Counted from the stretch's first letter, positions 34,188-42,853 are shown. The stretch: 64,000 bases of DNA from Mangrovimicrobium sp033283265 (GCA_033283265.1 JAWMQN010000002.1:744001-808000), one strand, 5' to 3'. A program made the numbers and translations. The notes: generated by a model not told the origin, from the letters alone.

Positions 34188-35576
34188 ATGTTGCGCGCGC
34201 TGCTACTGTTCACCGGATTGTGCCTGCTGCCCGCGGCGGCTTACGCCGAGAGCGCCGGGGAGAAACAGTACAAGGAGTTCAAGGAGGCCGGCGCCCTCTA
34301 CGACGACCCGGAACTGCTGGCCTACGTCAACCGGATCGGCGCGCGCCTGCTGGCGGTCTCCGGCGAGGCCGGGGAGAAATTCACCTTCTCCGTGCTCGAC
34401 TCGGAGATGATCAACGCCTTCGCCGCGCCCGGCGGCTATATCTATGTCAGCCGCGGGCTGCTGCCCTTCCTCGACAACGAGGAGGAACTGGCCGGGGTGA
34501 TCGGCCACGAGATCGCCCACGTCGACGCCAGCCACCACGGCCGGCGCAAGGCCGCCAGCGTCACCAGCAAGCTGGCCTCCATCACCGCCTACATCATCAC
34601 CGGCAGCGGCGAGCTGGCCCAGGCCTCGGACATGTACGGCGCCGAATTGATCAGCGGCTACGGCCGCGAGATGGAACTGGAAGCGGACGGCCTCGGCGCG
34701 GAATACATGTACAAGGCGGGCTATGATCCCCAGGCCCTGCTGCAGGTGATCACCGTGCTCAAGGACCAGGAGCAGTACGCGCGCATCCAGGCCCGCAGCG
34801 CGGGCAAGCCCGGCGGCAGCTACCACGGCCTCTACGCCTCCCACCCGCGCAACGACAAGCGCCTGCAGACGGTGATCAACAAGGCCCGCGAGCTGGACGT
34901 GAGCGACTACGTGGAAAGCCCGGAACAGCCCGGCGAGTTCCGCAGCCACGTCGAGGGCCTGGTCTGGGGCGAGAGCATCCAGGGCGAACGGGCGGAGAAC
35001 CGCTACTACCACAACAAGCTGGCCTTTACCTTCGAGCACCCGGAGGGCTGGACGGTGAGCACCAGCGGCCGCGCGGTGGTCGCCCAGGCGCCGGACGGCA
35101 GCGCCTCGCTGACCATCAGCCTGGCGCGGCGCGACAACGACAGCCCCGAGCAGGCGCTGAAACACACCGCGGTGGGCGAGCTGAGCAAGGGCAGCGAACT
35201 GGAACAGGCCGGGCTGCAGGGCTACACCGCACTCGCCACCAGCGGCGGCGCGAGCAAGCGGCTGGCGGTGATCGACTACAACTACCGCTACCTCTTCGAG
35301 GGCGCCGCCAGCGACCTCGAAGCCAGCGACGCCGCGCTGAAAGGCATCATCGAGTCCTTCCGCGCCATTCACCCGCGGGAAAAACAGGCGGCGGCGCCCC
35401 ACTACATCCACTACATGCAGGTGCCCCGCGGCGCCACCTTCGCCAGCATCGCCGCCGGCATCCGCATCCCGGATGCGGAGAACCAGCTGCGCCTGCTCAA
35501 CGGCATGTACCCGCGCGGCGAGCCGCGCACCGGGGACTGGATCAAGGTGATTCGGGCGGCGCAGGAAGAAGACTGA
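34188..35576 (+). CDS. M48 family metalloprotease with C-terminal LysM-like domain
   Basis: 462 aa. Signal peptide MLRALLLFTGLCLLPAAAYA. Zinc motif HEIAH at 107-111 in AGVIGHEIAHVDASHH, third ligand Glu in EMELEADGLGAEYM (about 165). This matches periplasmic BepA/LoiP-like proteases that act on outer-membrane assembly. Residues about 255-390 form an added domain (FEHPEGWTVSTSGRAVVAQA). The end (YMQVPRGATFASIAAGIRIP ... GDWIKVIRAAQ) resembles a LysM-like unit and could bind peptidoglycan. Last gene of the cluster. Confidence 0.86.
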   Translation: MLRALLLFTGLCLLPAAAYAESAGEKQYKEFKEAGALYDDPELLAYVNRIGARLLAVSGEAGEKFTFSVLDSEMINAFAAPGGYIYVSRGLLPFLDNEEELAGVIGHEIAHVDASHHGRRKAASVTSKLASITAYIITGSGELAQASDMYGAELISGYGREMELEADGLGAEYMYKAGYDPQALLQVITVLKDQEQYARIQARSAGKPGGSYHGLYASHPRNDKRLQTVINKARELDVSDYVESPEQPGEFRSHVEGLVWGESIQGERAENRYYHNKLAFTFEHPEGWTVSTSGRAVVAQAPDGSASLTISLARRDNDSPEQALKHTAVGELSKGSELEQAGLQGYTALATSGGASKRLAVIDYNYRYLFEGAASDLEASDAALKGIIESFRAIHPREKQAAAPHYIHYMQVPRGATFASIAAGIRIPDAENQLRLLNGMYPRGEPRTGDWIKVIRAAQEED

Positions 35577-35578
35577 GC

Positions 35579-35608
35579 GGCCGGGCACCAGGCCGGCGCA
35601 TTTTCTAT
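35579..35608 (+). terminator. Candidate terminator of the envelope cluster
   Basis: GCCGG (35580-35584) and CCGGC (35593-35597) form a short stem, followed by GCATTTTCT, 4 bases after the M48 stop. The T-run is short, so this is tentative. Confidence 0.4.
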
Positions 35609-35747
35609 CTAACCGCGCACAAGCACTGCATTGGCGCCGCAAGTACTGCCTGCGTATAAACCACCCGGGCCGCCGCCAGCCTGATACGGTGCGCGACAAA
35701 GTCCCTTATACTGCCTTACACCAGCGCGGGCCTATCCAGGGACGGCT

Positions 35748-37223
35748 TTGAACAACAAGCAAACGACAGCCAGAGCACGGCCCCGACAGTTGCTGATCCT
35801 GGCTGCCCTGCTGGTTGTCGCGGCGCCCTACTTTTTCTACGCCCTCAACTCCGGCATTACCATCACCAACGACGGCAGCCACTTCGCCCTGCTGGATTCG
35901 CTGCTGCGCAACGGCTCGCCGCAACTGCTGCAGCCGCGCCAGTTCGCCTTCGGCGACAGCGCCCTCTACGAGGGCCGCTACTACTCCGACCGCAACCCCG
36001 GCCTGGCCTTCCTGACCTACGCCGTCGTGCAGTTGCTGGAACCCATCGCGACCTGGTTCCAGCCGCTGCGCCTCGACCCCCTGATGGGGCCGCGCTACGA
36101 CCAGGCCCAGCGGCAGCTGATTCCCGTCGTCATGCTGGTGCCCGCCTTCGCCGCCAGCGCCCTGCTGATCGCCATGACCGCCCTGTCGCGCAACTTCGGC
36201 GCCCGCCTGCCCGCGGCGCTGCTCGCCGCGCTCATGCTGCTCAGCGGCACCCTGCTGTTGCGCTACGCGACCCTGTTCTACTCGCACATCGTCGCCGCCA
36301 GCCTGCTCACCTGGAGCGTCACCGCGCTGATCCGTTTCGCCCGGGGAGGGCGCGATTGCCTGCTCTGGTTCGCCGCACTGCTGTTCTCCTTCGCCGTGCT
36401 CGTCGAGCACCTGCTGCTGGTGACCCTGCTGCCGCTGGCGACCTACCTCCTCACGCGATCGGCCCGGCGCATCCTGGCGCCGGCCACGCTGCTGCCGACC
36501 CTGCTGGCCGGCGCCCTGCCCATGGGCATGCTGGGGATCTATAACGTGGTTTGCTTCGACTCCCCCTTTTCCCTGGCCCACTTCCACCACTCCGTCGATA
36601 CGGCAAACCACAAGCTGGGTACGCTGTTCAACTTCGAGCGCCTGGGTACGGTCCTGGGCAACTTCCTCTTCGGCGCGAGCAAGGCGGAAGTGGGCAAGCA
36701 GGACCTGACCGGCCTGATCGTCACCTCGCCCTTCCTCCTCGCCTGCCTGCTACCACTGTTCAGCGGCAAATTGCGCGAGCGGGGCGTACGCGGCGAAGCG
36801 GCAACGCTGGCAGCCTGCATCCTGTTGGTGGTGGTCGGTGCGGCGGGCGTATTCGCGCCCTACGGCGGCTGGGACCGGGACTACCGCTACTTCGTCGCGA
36901 TACTGCCGCTGTGCGCTCCCTTGCTGGCGCTGGCAGTGGACACCTTGCTGGACCTGCGCCGCAAGCGGTTCGGCGGGGCCTGCTGCGTGGTGGGGCTGGC
37001 GCTGCTGGGCGCGGCCTGGGCCTACGCCGCGCACTTCCAGTTCGGCCACGTCCGGCACGCGATGCAGGCGCCCTTCCCCACCCCCTGGATCAATCTCCGG
37101 CCTGCGCTGGTCAATGTCTCACTGGCGTGGCTGTATCTCGGGGCCTGCGCCCTGCTGTTATTTGGCCTGTGGCGACTGTGGCGGCGGCGGGAAGCGAGGG
37201 TTGCCGCAAGCCAGGGCAACTAG
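35748..37223 (+). CDS. GT-C-like polytopic membrane protein
   Basis: 491 aa from TTG at 35748 (GGGA about 8 bases upstream). About ten to twelve membrane helices. The first periplasmic loop carries ITITNDGSHFALLDSLLRNG and YYSDRNPGLAFLTYAVVQLL, a layout like GT-C glycosyltransferases (ArnT/PMT/DUF2029-type), where acidic residues after helix 1 are catalytic. It may transfer a sugar from a polyprenyl donor; neither donor nor acceptor can be inferred. Stands alone; converges with the SDR gene 9 bp downstream. Confidence 0.65.
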   Translation: MNNKQTTARARPRQLLILAALLVVAAPYFFYALNSGITITNDGSHFALLDSLLRNGSPQLLQPRQFAFGDSALYEGRYYSDRNPGLAFLTYAVVQLLEPIATWFQPLRLDPLMGPRYDQAQRQLIPVVMLVPAFAASALLIAMTALSRNFGARLPAALLAALMLLSGTLLLRYATLFYSHIVAASLLTWSVTALIRFARGGRDCLLWFAALLFSFAVLVEHLLLVTLLPLATYLLTRSARRILAPATLLPTLLAGALPMGMLGIYNVVCFDSPFSLAHFHHSVDTANHKLGTLFNFERLGTVLGNFLFGASKAEVGKQDLTGLIVTSPFLLACLLPLFSGKLRERGVRGEAATLAACILLVVVGAAGVFAPYGGWDRDYRYFVAILPLCAPLLALAVDTLLDLRRKRFGGACCVVGLALLGAAWAYAAHFQFGHVRHAMQAPFPTPWINLRPALVNVSLAWLYLGACALLLFGLWRLWRRREARVAASQGN

Positions 37224-37231
37224 CGGCTGCC

Positions 37232-37996
37232 CTATTTATCCAGCGCGAGGATGTTCGCCGCCGTGGTAATCAGGCCGCCATTGGCCGGCAGCGTCGCCCC
37301 GGTCAGCCAGCGGGCATCGTCGGACACCACGAAGGCGACGATGTCGGCGATGTCCTCCGGCTCGCCGAGGCGGCGCAGCGCCGTCCAGGGCGGCACCCGG
37401 TCGGTCCAGGCCTGGCCGGCGATGCGCTCGGTCTTGGTGGTCCCCGGCGAGACGGTGTTGAGGGTAATGCCCCGCTCCCCCAGTTCCTGGGCCGCGGAGC
37501 GGATAAACGCCTCCGCCCCCGCCTTGGCGGCGGACAGGGCCGAGGCACCGTAGGCCGGGTGCGCCGCCGCGCCGGAGGAGATCAGCACCACCCGGCCGTG
37601 CTCACTTTCGGTCAGGCGGGCAAACTCCGCCGTCGACAGCATCACCGCGCGCAGGTTGAGGGCGATGGTGCGGTTGAGTTCCTCGACCCCACTGTTTACG
37701 ACAAGGCCGCCGCGACTGCCGCCGGCATTGCAGACCAGGATGTCGAGGGCACCGTGGACGGCGAAAGCGTCCCGAACAATGCTGAGTGGCGCTTCCTCCG
37801 TGGTCAGGTCACCGGTGACGATGTGGGCGCTGCCGCCCGCGGTGCGAATTTCGTCGGCCACCTGTGCGGCGCGATCCGGGTTGTCGTTGGCGTGCAGCAC
37901 CACGCTGGCGCCGTCGCTGGCGAGGCGCTTGGCGATCGCCGCGCCGATGCCGCGCGAGGAACCGGTGACCAGGGCGACCCGCTTGTTCAGTTTCAT
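37232..37996 (-). CDS. SDR family oxidoreductase with altered catalytic Tyr
   Basis: 254 aa Rossmann protein. Cofactor motif VTGSSRGIGAAIA and NAG motif (VCNAGGSRGG) are normal. In the active site the Ser of LISSGAAAH and the Lys of LSAAKAGAEAF are 17 residues apart as usual, but the position four before the Lys, normally Tyr, is Leu. The only nearby Tyr (PAYGAS) is nine residues before the Lys. Either the Tyr has moved or the enzyme is inactive or atypical. C-terminus TLPANGGLITTA is typical. Substrate unknown. Confidence 0.85.
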   Translation of the reverse strand: MKLNKRVALVTGSSRGIGAAIAKRLASDGASVVLHANDNPDRAAQVADEIRTAGGSAHIVTGDLTTEEAPLSIVRDAFAVHGALDILVCNAGGSRGGLVVNSGVEELNRTIALNLRAVMLSTAEFARLTESEHGRVVLISSGAAAHPAYGASALSAAKAGAEAFIRSAAQELGERGITLNTVSPGTTKTERIAGQAWTDRVPPWTALRRLGEPEDIADIVAFVVSDDARWLTGATLPANGGLITTAANILALDK

Positions 37997-38034
37997 GTTG
38001 TTATTCTCCGTTGCTGTGGCTGTGGCGTGTTGCC

Positions 38035-38454
38035 TCAGCTGTCGTGCTCCAGGCGTTTGCCCAGCCCCACGACATCGTCGACGCCGTAGCCCAGGGCCTG
38101 GTAGAAGGCGATGACAGCCTGGTTGCTGGAGCGCACCTGCAGGTTGATCTTGGGGCAGCCCCGCTCACGCAGCAACGCCTCGACGGCTGCCATTATCTGT
38201 CGGCCGCAGCCCCCGCGCTGCCGGGAGGGCCTGACCGCCAGGTAGTTGATCCAGCCGCGGTGGCCCTCGTAACCGCCCATCACCGTCGCCACCAGCTCGC
38301 CATCGACGAAGCCGAGCAGGAAGAGCTCGGGAGCGACCTGCAGCTTGCGGTCGATATCCTTCGAGGGGTCGTTCCAGGGCACCACCAGGCCGCAGTCCTG
38401 CCACAGGGCGATGACCGCGCCGCGATACTGCTCGCTGAATGCCTGGATATCCAT
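38035..38454 (-). CDS. ypeA: GNAT family acetyltransferase YpeA
   Basis: 139 aa, close to E. coli YpeA in length and pattern: LWQDCGLVVPWNDPSKDIDR, VATVMGGYEGHRGWINYLAV and ERGCPKINLQVRSSNQAVIA. Acetyl-CoA binding follows the R-Q-R-G-G-C-G loop (RPSRQRGGCGRQ). Transfers acetyl from acetyl-CoA to an unknown amine. Sits 33 bp upstream of the DUF2288 gene's end on the same strand. Confidence 0.88.
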   Translation of the reverse strand: MDIQAFSEQYRGAVIALWQDCGLVVPWNDPSKDIDRKLQVAPELFLLGFVDGELVATVMGGYEGHRGWINYLAVRPSRQRGGCGRQIMAAVEALLRERGCPKINLQVRSSNQAVIAFYQALGYGVDDVVGLGKRLEHDS

Positions 38455-38487
38455 GCTTTGCTCGGGCGCCTCCCTGTGGCGGTGGGC

Positions 38488-38823
38488 TCAGGCTCCGGGC
38501 GTGGCCGCGTGGGCGTCGGGCAACTCCTGCACCAGCACCCAGGGCGGTGCTACCACTGCCCAGACCACCGCGTCGGCCTCGTACCAGGCCAGCGCCTGCT
38601 CGTCGTGCACCGCGATGATCTTCTGCTCGCCAATCCAGCTCTGGAACAGCGCGGAATTGTCGAGACCGAGTTGCACTGCCACCTCGACCAGGTCCAGCCC
38701 GGGGCTCACCTTGATCACGTTGCCGTGGGCGTAGTAGGTCTGCAGTTCGTGCCAGCGGATCTTCGCCGTCTGGGTGTGGAACTCGTTGCGCAGGAAAGCC
38801 TCGTAATCCTCGTCCTCAGCCAT
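38488..38823 (-). CDS. DUF2288 family protein
   Basis: 111 aa from ATG at 38823, overlapping the stop of the MBL gene by 8 bp. Conserved DUF2288 pieces: TAKIRWHELQTYYAHGNVIK, VSPGLDLVEVAVQLGLDNSA and AVVWAVVAPPWVLVQELP. Soluble, small; biochemical role not known. Co-transcribed with the MBL-fold hydrolase. Confidence 0.85.
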   Translation of the reverse strand: MAEDEDYEAFLRNEFHTQTAKIRWHELQTYYAHGNVIKVSPGLDLVEVAVQLGLDNSALFQSWIGEQKIIAVHDEQALAWYEADAVVWAVVAPPWVLVQELPDAHAATPGA

Positions 38824-39466
38824 ACTTGGCATCCGCGACGAAGGGGTTGGTCTTGCGCTCCTGGCCGAAGGTCGAGGTGGGGCCGTGGCCGGGGACGAAG
38901 GTGATGTCGTCGCCCAGCGGGAACAGCTTGCCGCGGATACTCGCCACCAGCTGGTCGTGATTGCCCTTGGGGAAATCGCTGCGGCCGATGGAGCCCTGGA
39001 ACAGCACGTCGCCAACCCAGGCCAGTTGCTGCGGCCGGTAGTAGAACACCACGTGACCCGGGGTGTGGCCGGGGCAGTGCAGCACCTCGAATACCTGCTC
39101 ACCGACGGTCACCGTGTCGCCGTCGTTGAGCCATCGGTCCGGCTCGAAGGCGTCGGCGTGGGGGAAGCCGGACATCTGGCACCACTCGGGCAGTTTCTCC
39201 AGCCAGAAGTTGTCCTCCTTGTGCGGCCCCTCAATCGGCACCTCGAGCTGCTTGCGCAGCACGTCGGCGGCGGCGCAGTGGTCCATGTGGGCGTGGGTGA
39301 GGATGATCTTTTCCACTTCCGCGTCCATTTTCTTCACGGTCTCGAGGATGCGCTCGATGTCGCCGCCGGGGTCGACTATCGCCGCCTTGCCGGTTTGCTG
39401 GCAGCGGATCACGGAGCAGTTCTGCTGGTAGGGCGTGACGGGCACGACGGTGCACTGGATCGTCAT
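38816..39466 (-). CDS. MBL-fold metallo-hydrolase (glyoxalase II-like)
   Basis: 216 aa from ATG at 39466, which matches the short N-terminus of the YcbL-like group (MTIQCTVVPVTPYQQNCSVI). Zinc motif ILTHAHMDHCAAAD (HxHxDH), then CPGHTPGHVVFYY and FVPGHGPTSTFG. Group members hydrolyse S-lactoylglutathione or related thioesters. First gene of the MBL-DUF2288 pair; upstream lies the tandem repeat array. Confidence 0.9.
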   Translation of the reverse strand: MTIQCTVVPVTPYQQNCSVIRCQQTGKAAIVDPGGDIERILETVKKMDAEVEKIILTHAHMDHCAAADVLRKQLEVPIEGPHKEDNFWLEKLPEWCQMSGFPHADAFEPDRWLNDGDTVTVGEQVFEVLHCPGHTPGHVVFYYRPQQLAWVGDVLFQGSIGRSDFPKGNHDQLVASIRGKLFPLGDDITFVPGHGPTSTFGQERKTNPFVADAKYG

Positions 39467-39548
39467 GGATTGTTCTCTCGGGTCTTGCTCAGGGAAGCGC
39501 TCAGGATACCACAGGCCGCAGCGACACAATGCCACAGACGCGGACACC

Positions 39549-40335
39549 GGCACGACTCCAGGCCGCTGCCGCGCAGCGGCTATAAGTCTTCTGGAGCGAA
39601 GCGGGAGCTGCCAGGTTCGCGGCCGGGCTGCGTAGCTCCTGAAGCTCCCCCTGAGCCCTCTTGCTCACGACAACCGCATTCCCCGGCGATTTTCCCCCGC
39701 TTGCTCAGACAGCGTTTATATTCGCCGCGGGGAAAAATCGCCGGGAAATGCTCGCGGTGGGGGTGCGCGGCGCTGCGAAGCCCGTTATCCGGCACCACCG
39801 CAGGCCGCGGGCCTGGCAGCTGCCGCGCAGCGACTATAAATCTTTTGGAGCGAAGCGGGAGCTGCCAGGTTCGCGGCCGGGCAACGCAGCTCCTGAAGCC
39901 CCCCCCTGAGCCCTCTTGCTCACGACAACCGCATTCCCCGGCGATTTTCCCCCGCTTGCTCAGACAGCGTTTATATTCGCCGCGGGGAAAAATCGCCGGG
40001 AAATGCTCGCGGTGGGGGTGCGCGGCGCTGCGAAGCCCGTTATCCGGCACGACTCCAGGCCGCGGGCCTGGCAGCTGCCGCGCAGCGACTATAAATCTTT
40101 TGGAGCGAAGCGGGAGCTGCCAGGTTCGCGGCCGGGCTGCGTAGCTCCTGAAGCTCCCCCTGAGCCCTGGTGCTCACGACTACCGCATTCCCCGGCGATT
40201 TTCCCCCGCTTGCTCAGACAGCGTTTATATTCGCCGCGGGGAAAAATCACCGGGAAATGCTCGCGGTGGGGGTGCGCGGCGCTGCGAAGCCCGTTATCCG
40301 GCACCACCGCAGGCCGCGGGCCTGGCAGCTGCCGC
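39549..40335. repeat. Tandem array of a 254/255-bp repeat (three units plus partial fourth)
   Basis: Units start at GGCAC: 39549-39790 (242 bp, lacking 13 bp), 39791-40045 (255), 40046-40299 (254) and a 36-bp partial at 40300-40335. Each full unit carries two long dyads. In unit 2, dyad 1 pairs 39803-39826 with 39855-39878 (21 of 24), and dyad 2 pairs 39937-39955 with 39982-40000 (18 of 19). Units 1 and 3 share start variants (GGCACGACTCCAGG) that differ from units 2 and 4 (GGCACCACCGCAGG). The array fills the 869-bp gap between the MBL gene and the symporter, leaving 82 bp at the MBL side, and ends directly at the symporter's stop codon. Confidence 0.93.
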
Positions 40336-41646
40336 TCACAAAGCAGGCCGCGATTCCTCGGGCTTGCGCAGGTCCGCCATGGGATCGTCGAAGACATCCT
40401 TGTCGAACTGGCCCTCGCTGCGGCCGACCACCACCGAGACCATTGCGTCGCCAGTGACGTTCACCGCCGTGCGCACCATGTCGAGGATGCGGTCGACACC
40501 GATGATCAGGGCGATGCCCTCCAGCGGCAGGCCCGCCTGGCCCAGCACCATGGCCAGGGTGACCAGGCCCACGCCGGGCACCGCGGCGGTGCCGATGGAG
40601 GCCAGGGTCGCGGTGAGAATCACCGTCATGTAGGCGCCGAGGGTGAGGTCGACGCCGTAGACCTGGGCGATGAAGACGGTGGCGACACCCTGCATGATGG
40701 CGGTGCCGTCCATGTTGATGGTGGCGCCGAGGGGCACGGTGAAGCCGGCGACCGTGTTGTGCACACCGAGGCGTTTCTCCACCGTGCGCAGGGTGATCGG
40801 CAGGGTCGCGCCGGAGGAGGCGGTACTGAAGGCAAAGGCCCACACCGGGCGCATCTTGCGCATCATGGTCAGCGGCGAGACCCCGGCCAGCAGCTTGAGG
40901 ATCAGGCTGTAGACGCCGAGGGCGTGCAGCAGGAGCACCGCCAGCACGGTCAGCACGTAGGCGCCGAGGTCGAGGATGGCGGAGATGCCGAGATCGGTGA
41001 ACAGCCGGGCCAGCAGGGCCAGCACGCCGTAGGGGGCGAGGTTGATCAGGATCTCGACCATTTTCATGATCGCCGCGTCGAGGTCGTTGAACAGCGCCGC
41101 CAGCCGGCGCCCGGACTCCCCGGCGTGGGAGATCGCGTAGCCGAAGAGCAGGGCGAAGACGATGATCTGCAGCATGTTGCCCTCGGCCATGGCCTGCACC
41201 GGGTTGGAGGGGAAGATGTTGACGATCACCTCGGTCAGGGGCGGCGGCGCAGTCGGCACGAAACCATCGACCCCGGCCATTTCCACCCCGGCACCGGGGC
41301 TGACGATGCGCGCCACCAGCAGGGCGAGGCTGATGGCGATGGCGGTTGTCGCCAGGTAGGCGATGAGGGTCTTGCCGGCGATCGGACCCATGCGGGCGCT
41401 GTCACCGAGGGAGGCGGAGCCGCAGACCAGCGAGACGAAGACCAGCGGCACTACCAGCAACTTGAGGGAGGCGATGAAAATTCGCCCGACCACGTCGAAG
41501 ACGCCGTCGACCAGCCACACCCGAACCCACTGCTCGTGGGCCGGGCTCAGGGTCTCGGACGCCAGCAGCAGGTTCAGCACGGAACCCACGCCGATCCCCA
41601 CCAGCATGGCGATGAGGATGCGGTTGGTCAGACTCACTGGGGACAT
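40336..41646 (-). CDS. Dicarboxylate/amino acid:cation symporter (DAACS family)
   Basis: 436 aa. Sodium- or proton-coupled uptake of glutamate, aspartate or C4-dicarboxylates. Eight-helix glutamate-transporter fold with the two re-entrant motifs: FSTASSGATLPITLRTVEK (serine-rich hairpin) and GATINMDGTAIMQGVATVF (NMDGT). The C-terminus is charged (DLRKPEESRPAL). The stop codon abuts the tandem repeat array. Its start overlaps the Kazal-like lipoprotein gene by 13 bp. Confidence 0.93.
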   Translation of the reverse strand: MSPVSLTNRILIAMLVGIGVGSVLNLLLASETLSPAHEQWVRVWLVDGVFDVVGRIFIASLKLLVVPLVFVSLVCGSASLGDSARMGPIAGKTLIAYLATTAIAISLALLVARIVSPGAGVEMAGVDGFVPTAPPPLTEVIVNIFPSNPVQAMAEGNMLQIIVFALLFGYAISHAGESGRRLAALFNDLDAAIMKMVEILINLAPYGVLALLARLFTDLGISAILDLGAYVLTVLAVLLLHALGVYSLILKLLAGVSPLTMMRKMRPVWAFAFSTASSGATLPITLRTVEKRLGVHNTVAGFTVPLGATINMDGTAIMQGVATVFIAQVYGVDLTLGAYMTVILTATLASIGTAAVPGVGLVTLAMVLGQAGLPLEGIALIIGVDRILDMVRTAVNVTGDAMVSVVVGRSEGQFDKDVFDDPMADLRKPEESRPAL

Positions 41647-41915
41647 TCCCCCGCCTGGTAGCCGGAGACCTGGTCATCGGCGCAGGCGTTGCAGGCCGAG
41701 GCGTACTGTTTGGTCGCACCGGCGAGGGTGTTGGCACAGACCGGCGCCCACTCCATGGTGCAGACCTGCGGCCGGGGATCGCCGCAGGCGTTGCCGGTGC
41801 CCTGGGAGGCCGAGGAACCGACGATGGGCGCGGGCTCCGCCCTGCCGCCGAAACCACAGGCCGTGACAAGGACGGCCACACAACATACCAGACAGGCACC
41901 GAGGGCGCTGCGCAT
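41634..41915 (-). CDS. Kazal-like domain lipoprotein
   Basis: 93 aa from ATG at 41915. Signal MRSALGACLVCCVAVLVTA with lipid Cys20. The C-terminal half has the Kazal inhibitor pattern: CTMEWAPVCANTLAG, then YASACNACADDQVSGYQAGE and a last Cys. Kazal domains inhibit serine proteases; bacterial membrane-anchored versions may protect against predators or the cell's own secreted proteases, but that is conjecture. Overlaps the symporter start, so translation is probably coupled. Confidence 0.78.
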   Translation of the reverse strand: MRSALGACLVCCVAVLVTACGFGGRAEPAPIVGSSASQGTGNACGDPRPQVCTMEWAPVCANTLAGATKQYASACNACADDQVSGYQAGECPQ

Positions 41916-42001
41916 GGATCTTCTCTCCAATGAATTGACGGTGCGCAAAGCCTAACATTCCTGCCAGGTTCACGCACCGTCCCCATGCCGCAGCGCGCTG
42001 C

Positions 42002-42853
42002 TCAGGAAGGCGCGGACACAAAGCGCCCCTGCTGGTAATCGCGGATCGCCTGCTCGATCTCCTCGCTGCTGTTCATGACGAAGGGACCGTAGTGGGCCAC
42101 CGGTTCGCGCAGGGGCCTGCCGCGCAGCAGGAGCAGGCCGGCCCCCTCCTCGCCCGCCTCCAGGCGCCAGCTGTCGCCGGCACTGGTGACCAGCAGGCGG
42201 CCCGCGGTCTGGCTGCCGCCGCGCAGCGCGAGTGCGCCGTCGTAGATGTAGGCGACGACGTTCTCCTCCGGCCCGGTCGCCAGCTCCACCGCGGCGCCCG
42301 GCGCCAGGGTCAGCTCCAGCAGGCCGGCCACACGGGCGAGTGTCGCCAGCGGCCCTGCTACCTGCGCGGCACCGAATTGCCAGCGGCCGGCAATGGCGGT
42401 GGCGCGAAAGCCCTCGCCCTCCAGCCCCGGCAGCTCCGCCGCCGGCACATCGCGGTACTGTGGCGCGGACATCTTCTGGGCGGCGGGCAGGTTCACCCAG
42501 ATCTGGAAGCCGTGCAGTTCGCCGGTGTCCGGGGTGGGCATTTCCGAGTGGATCACCCCGCGCGCCGCCGACATCCACTGGGCGCCGCCGCCGCGAATCT
42601 CGCCGCGGTTGCCCTGGGAGTCCTCGTGGACGATGCCGCCGCGCTTCATGTAGGTCAGGGTCTGCATGCCGCGGTGCGGGTGGGGCGGGAAGCCGCCGAC
42701 GAAGTCCTCGCGCGAGGTGGAGCGCAGTTCGTCGATCATCAGTATCGGGTCCATGCCGGCGTGGTTCATGCCGACGATGCGGGAGATCGCCACGCCGTCG
42801 CCGTCCCGGCTCGGTTGGGCTGTGCGGATTTCTATCACGTTGCGTTGGCTCAT
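42002..42853 (-). CDS. Pirin family protein
   Basis: 283 aa from ATG at 42853, preceded by AGGAGG at 9 bases. Bicupin with the metal site of quercetinase-type pirins: GFPPHPHRGMQTLTYM (two His) and AARGVIHSEMPTPD (His, Glu). C-terminal cupin includes EPVAHYGPFVMNSSEEIEQA. Likely metal-dependent dioxygenase or redox sensor. Divergent from a LysR gene, the usual genetic setting for stress-responsive pirins. Confidence 0.9.
   Translation of the reverse strand: MSQRNVIEIRTAQPSRDGDGVAISRIVGMNHAGMDPILMIDELRSTSREDFVGGFPPHPHRGMQTLTYMKRGGIVHEDSQGNRGEIRGGGAQWMSAARGVIHSEMPTPDTGELHGFQIWVNLPAAQKMSAPQYRDVPAAELPGLEGEGFRATAIAGRWQFGAAQVAGPLATLARVAGLLELTLAPGAAVELATGPEENVVAYIYDGALALRGGSQTAGRLLVTSAGDSWRLEAGEEGAGLLLLRGRPLREPVAHYGPFVMNSSEEIEQAIRDYQQGRFVSAPS

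Noticed and set aside
36551..38089. 512-codon plus-strand frame across the membrane protein and SDR genes
   Set aside because: It crosses two convergent real genes in other frames and has no domain.
39549..40335. CRISPR array
   Set aside because: Units are about 255 bp, directly adjacent with no unique spacers, and no cas gene is present.
39580..41661. Open frames running through the 255-bp tandem repeats, including a 581-codon one continuing antisense to the symporter
   Set aside because: They repeat the same peptide once per DNA unit and have no start signal; they are by-products of the repeat and of GC-rich DNA.
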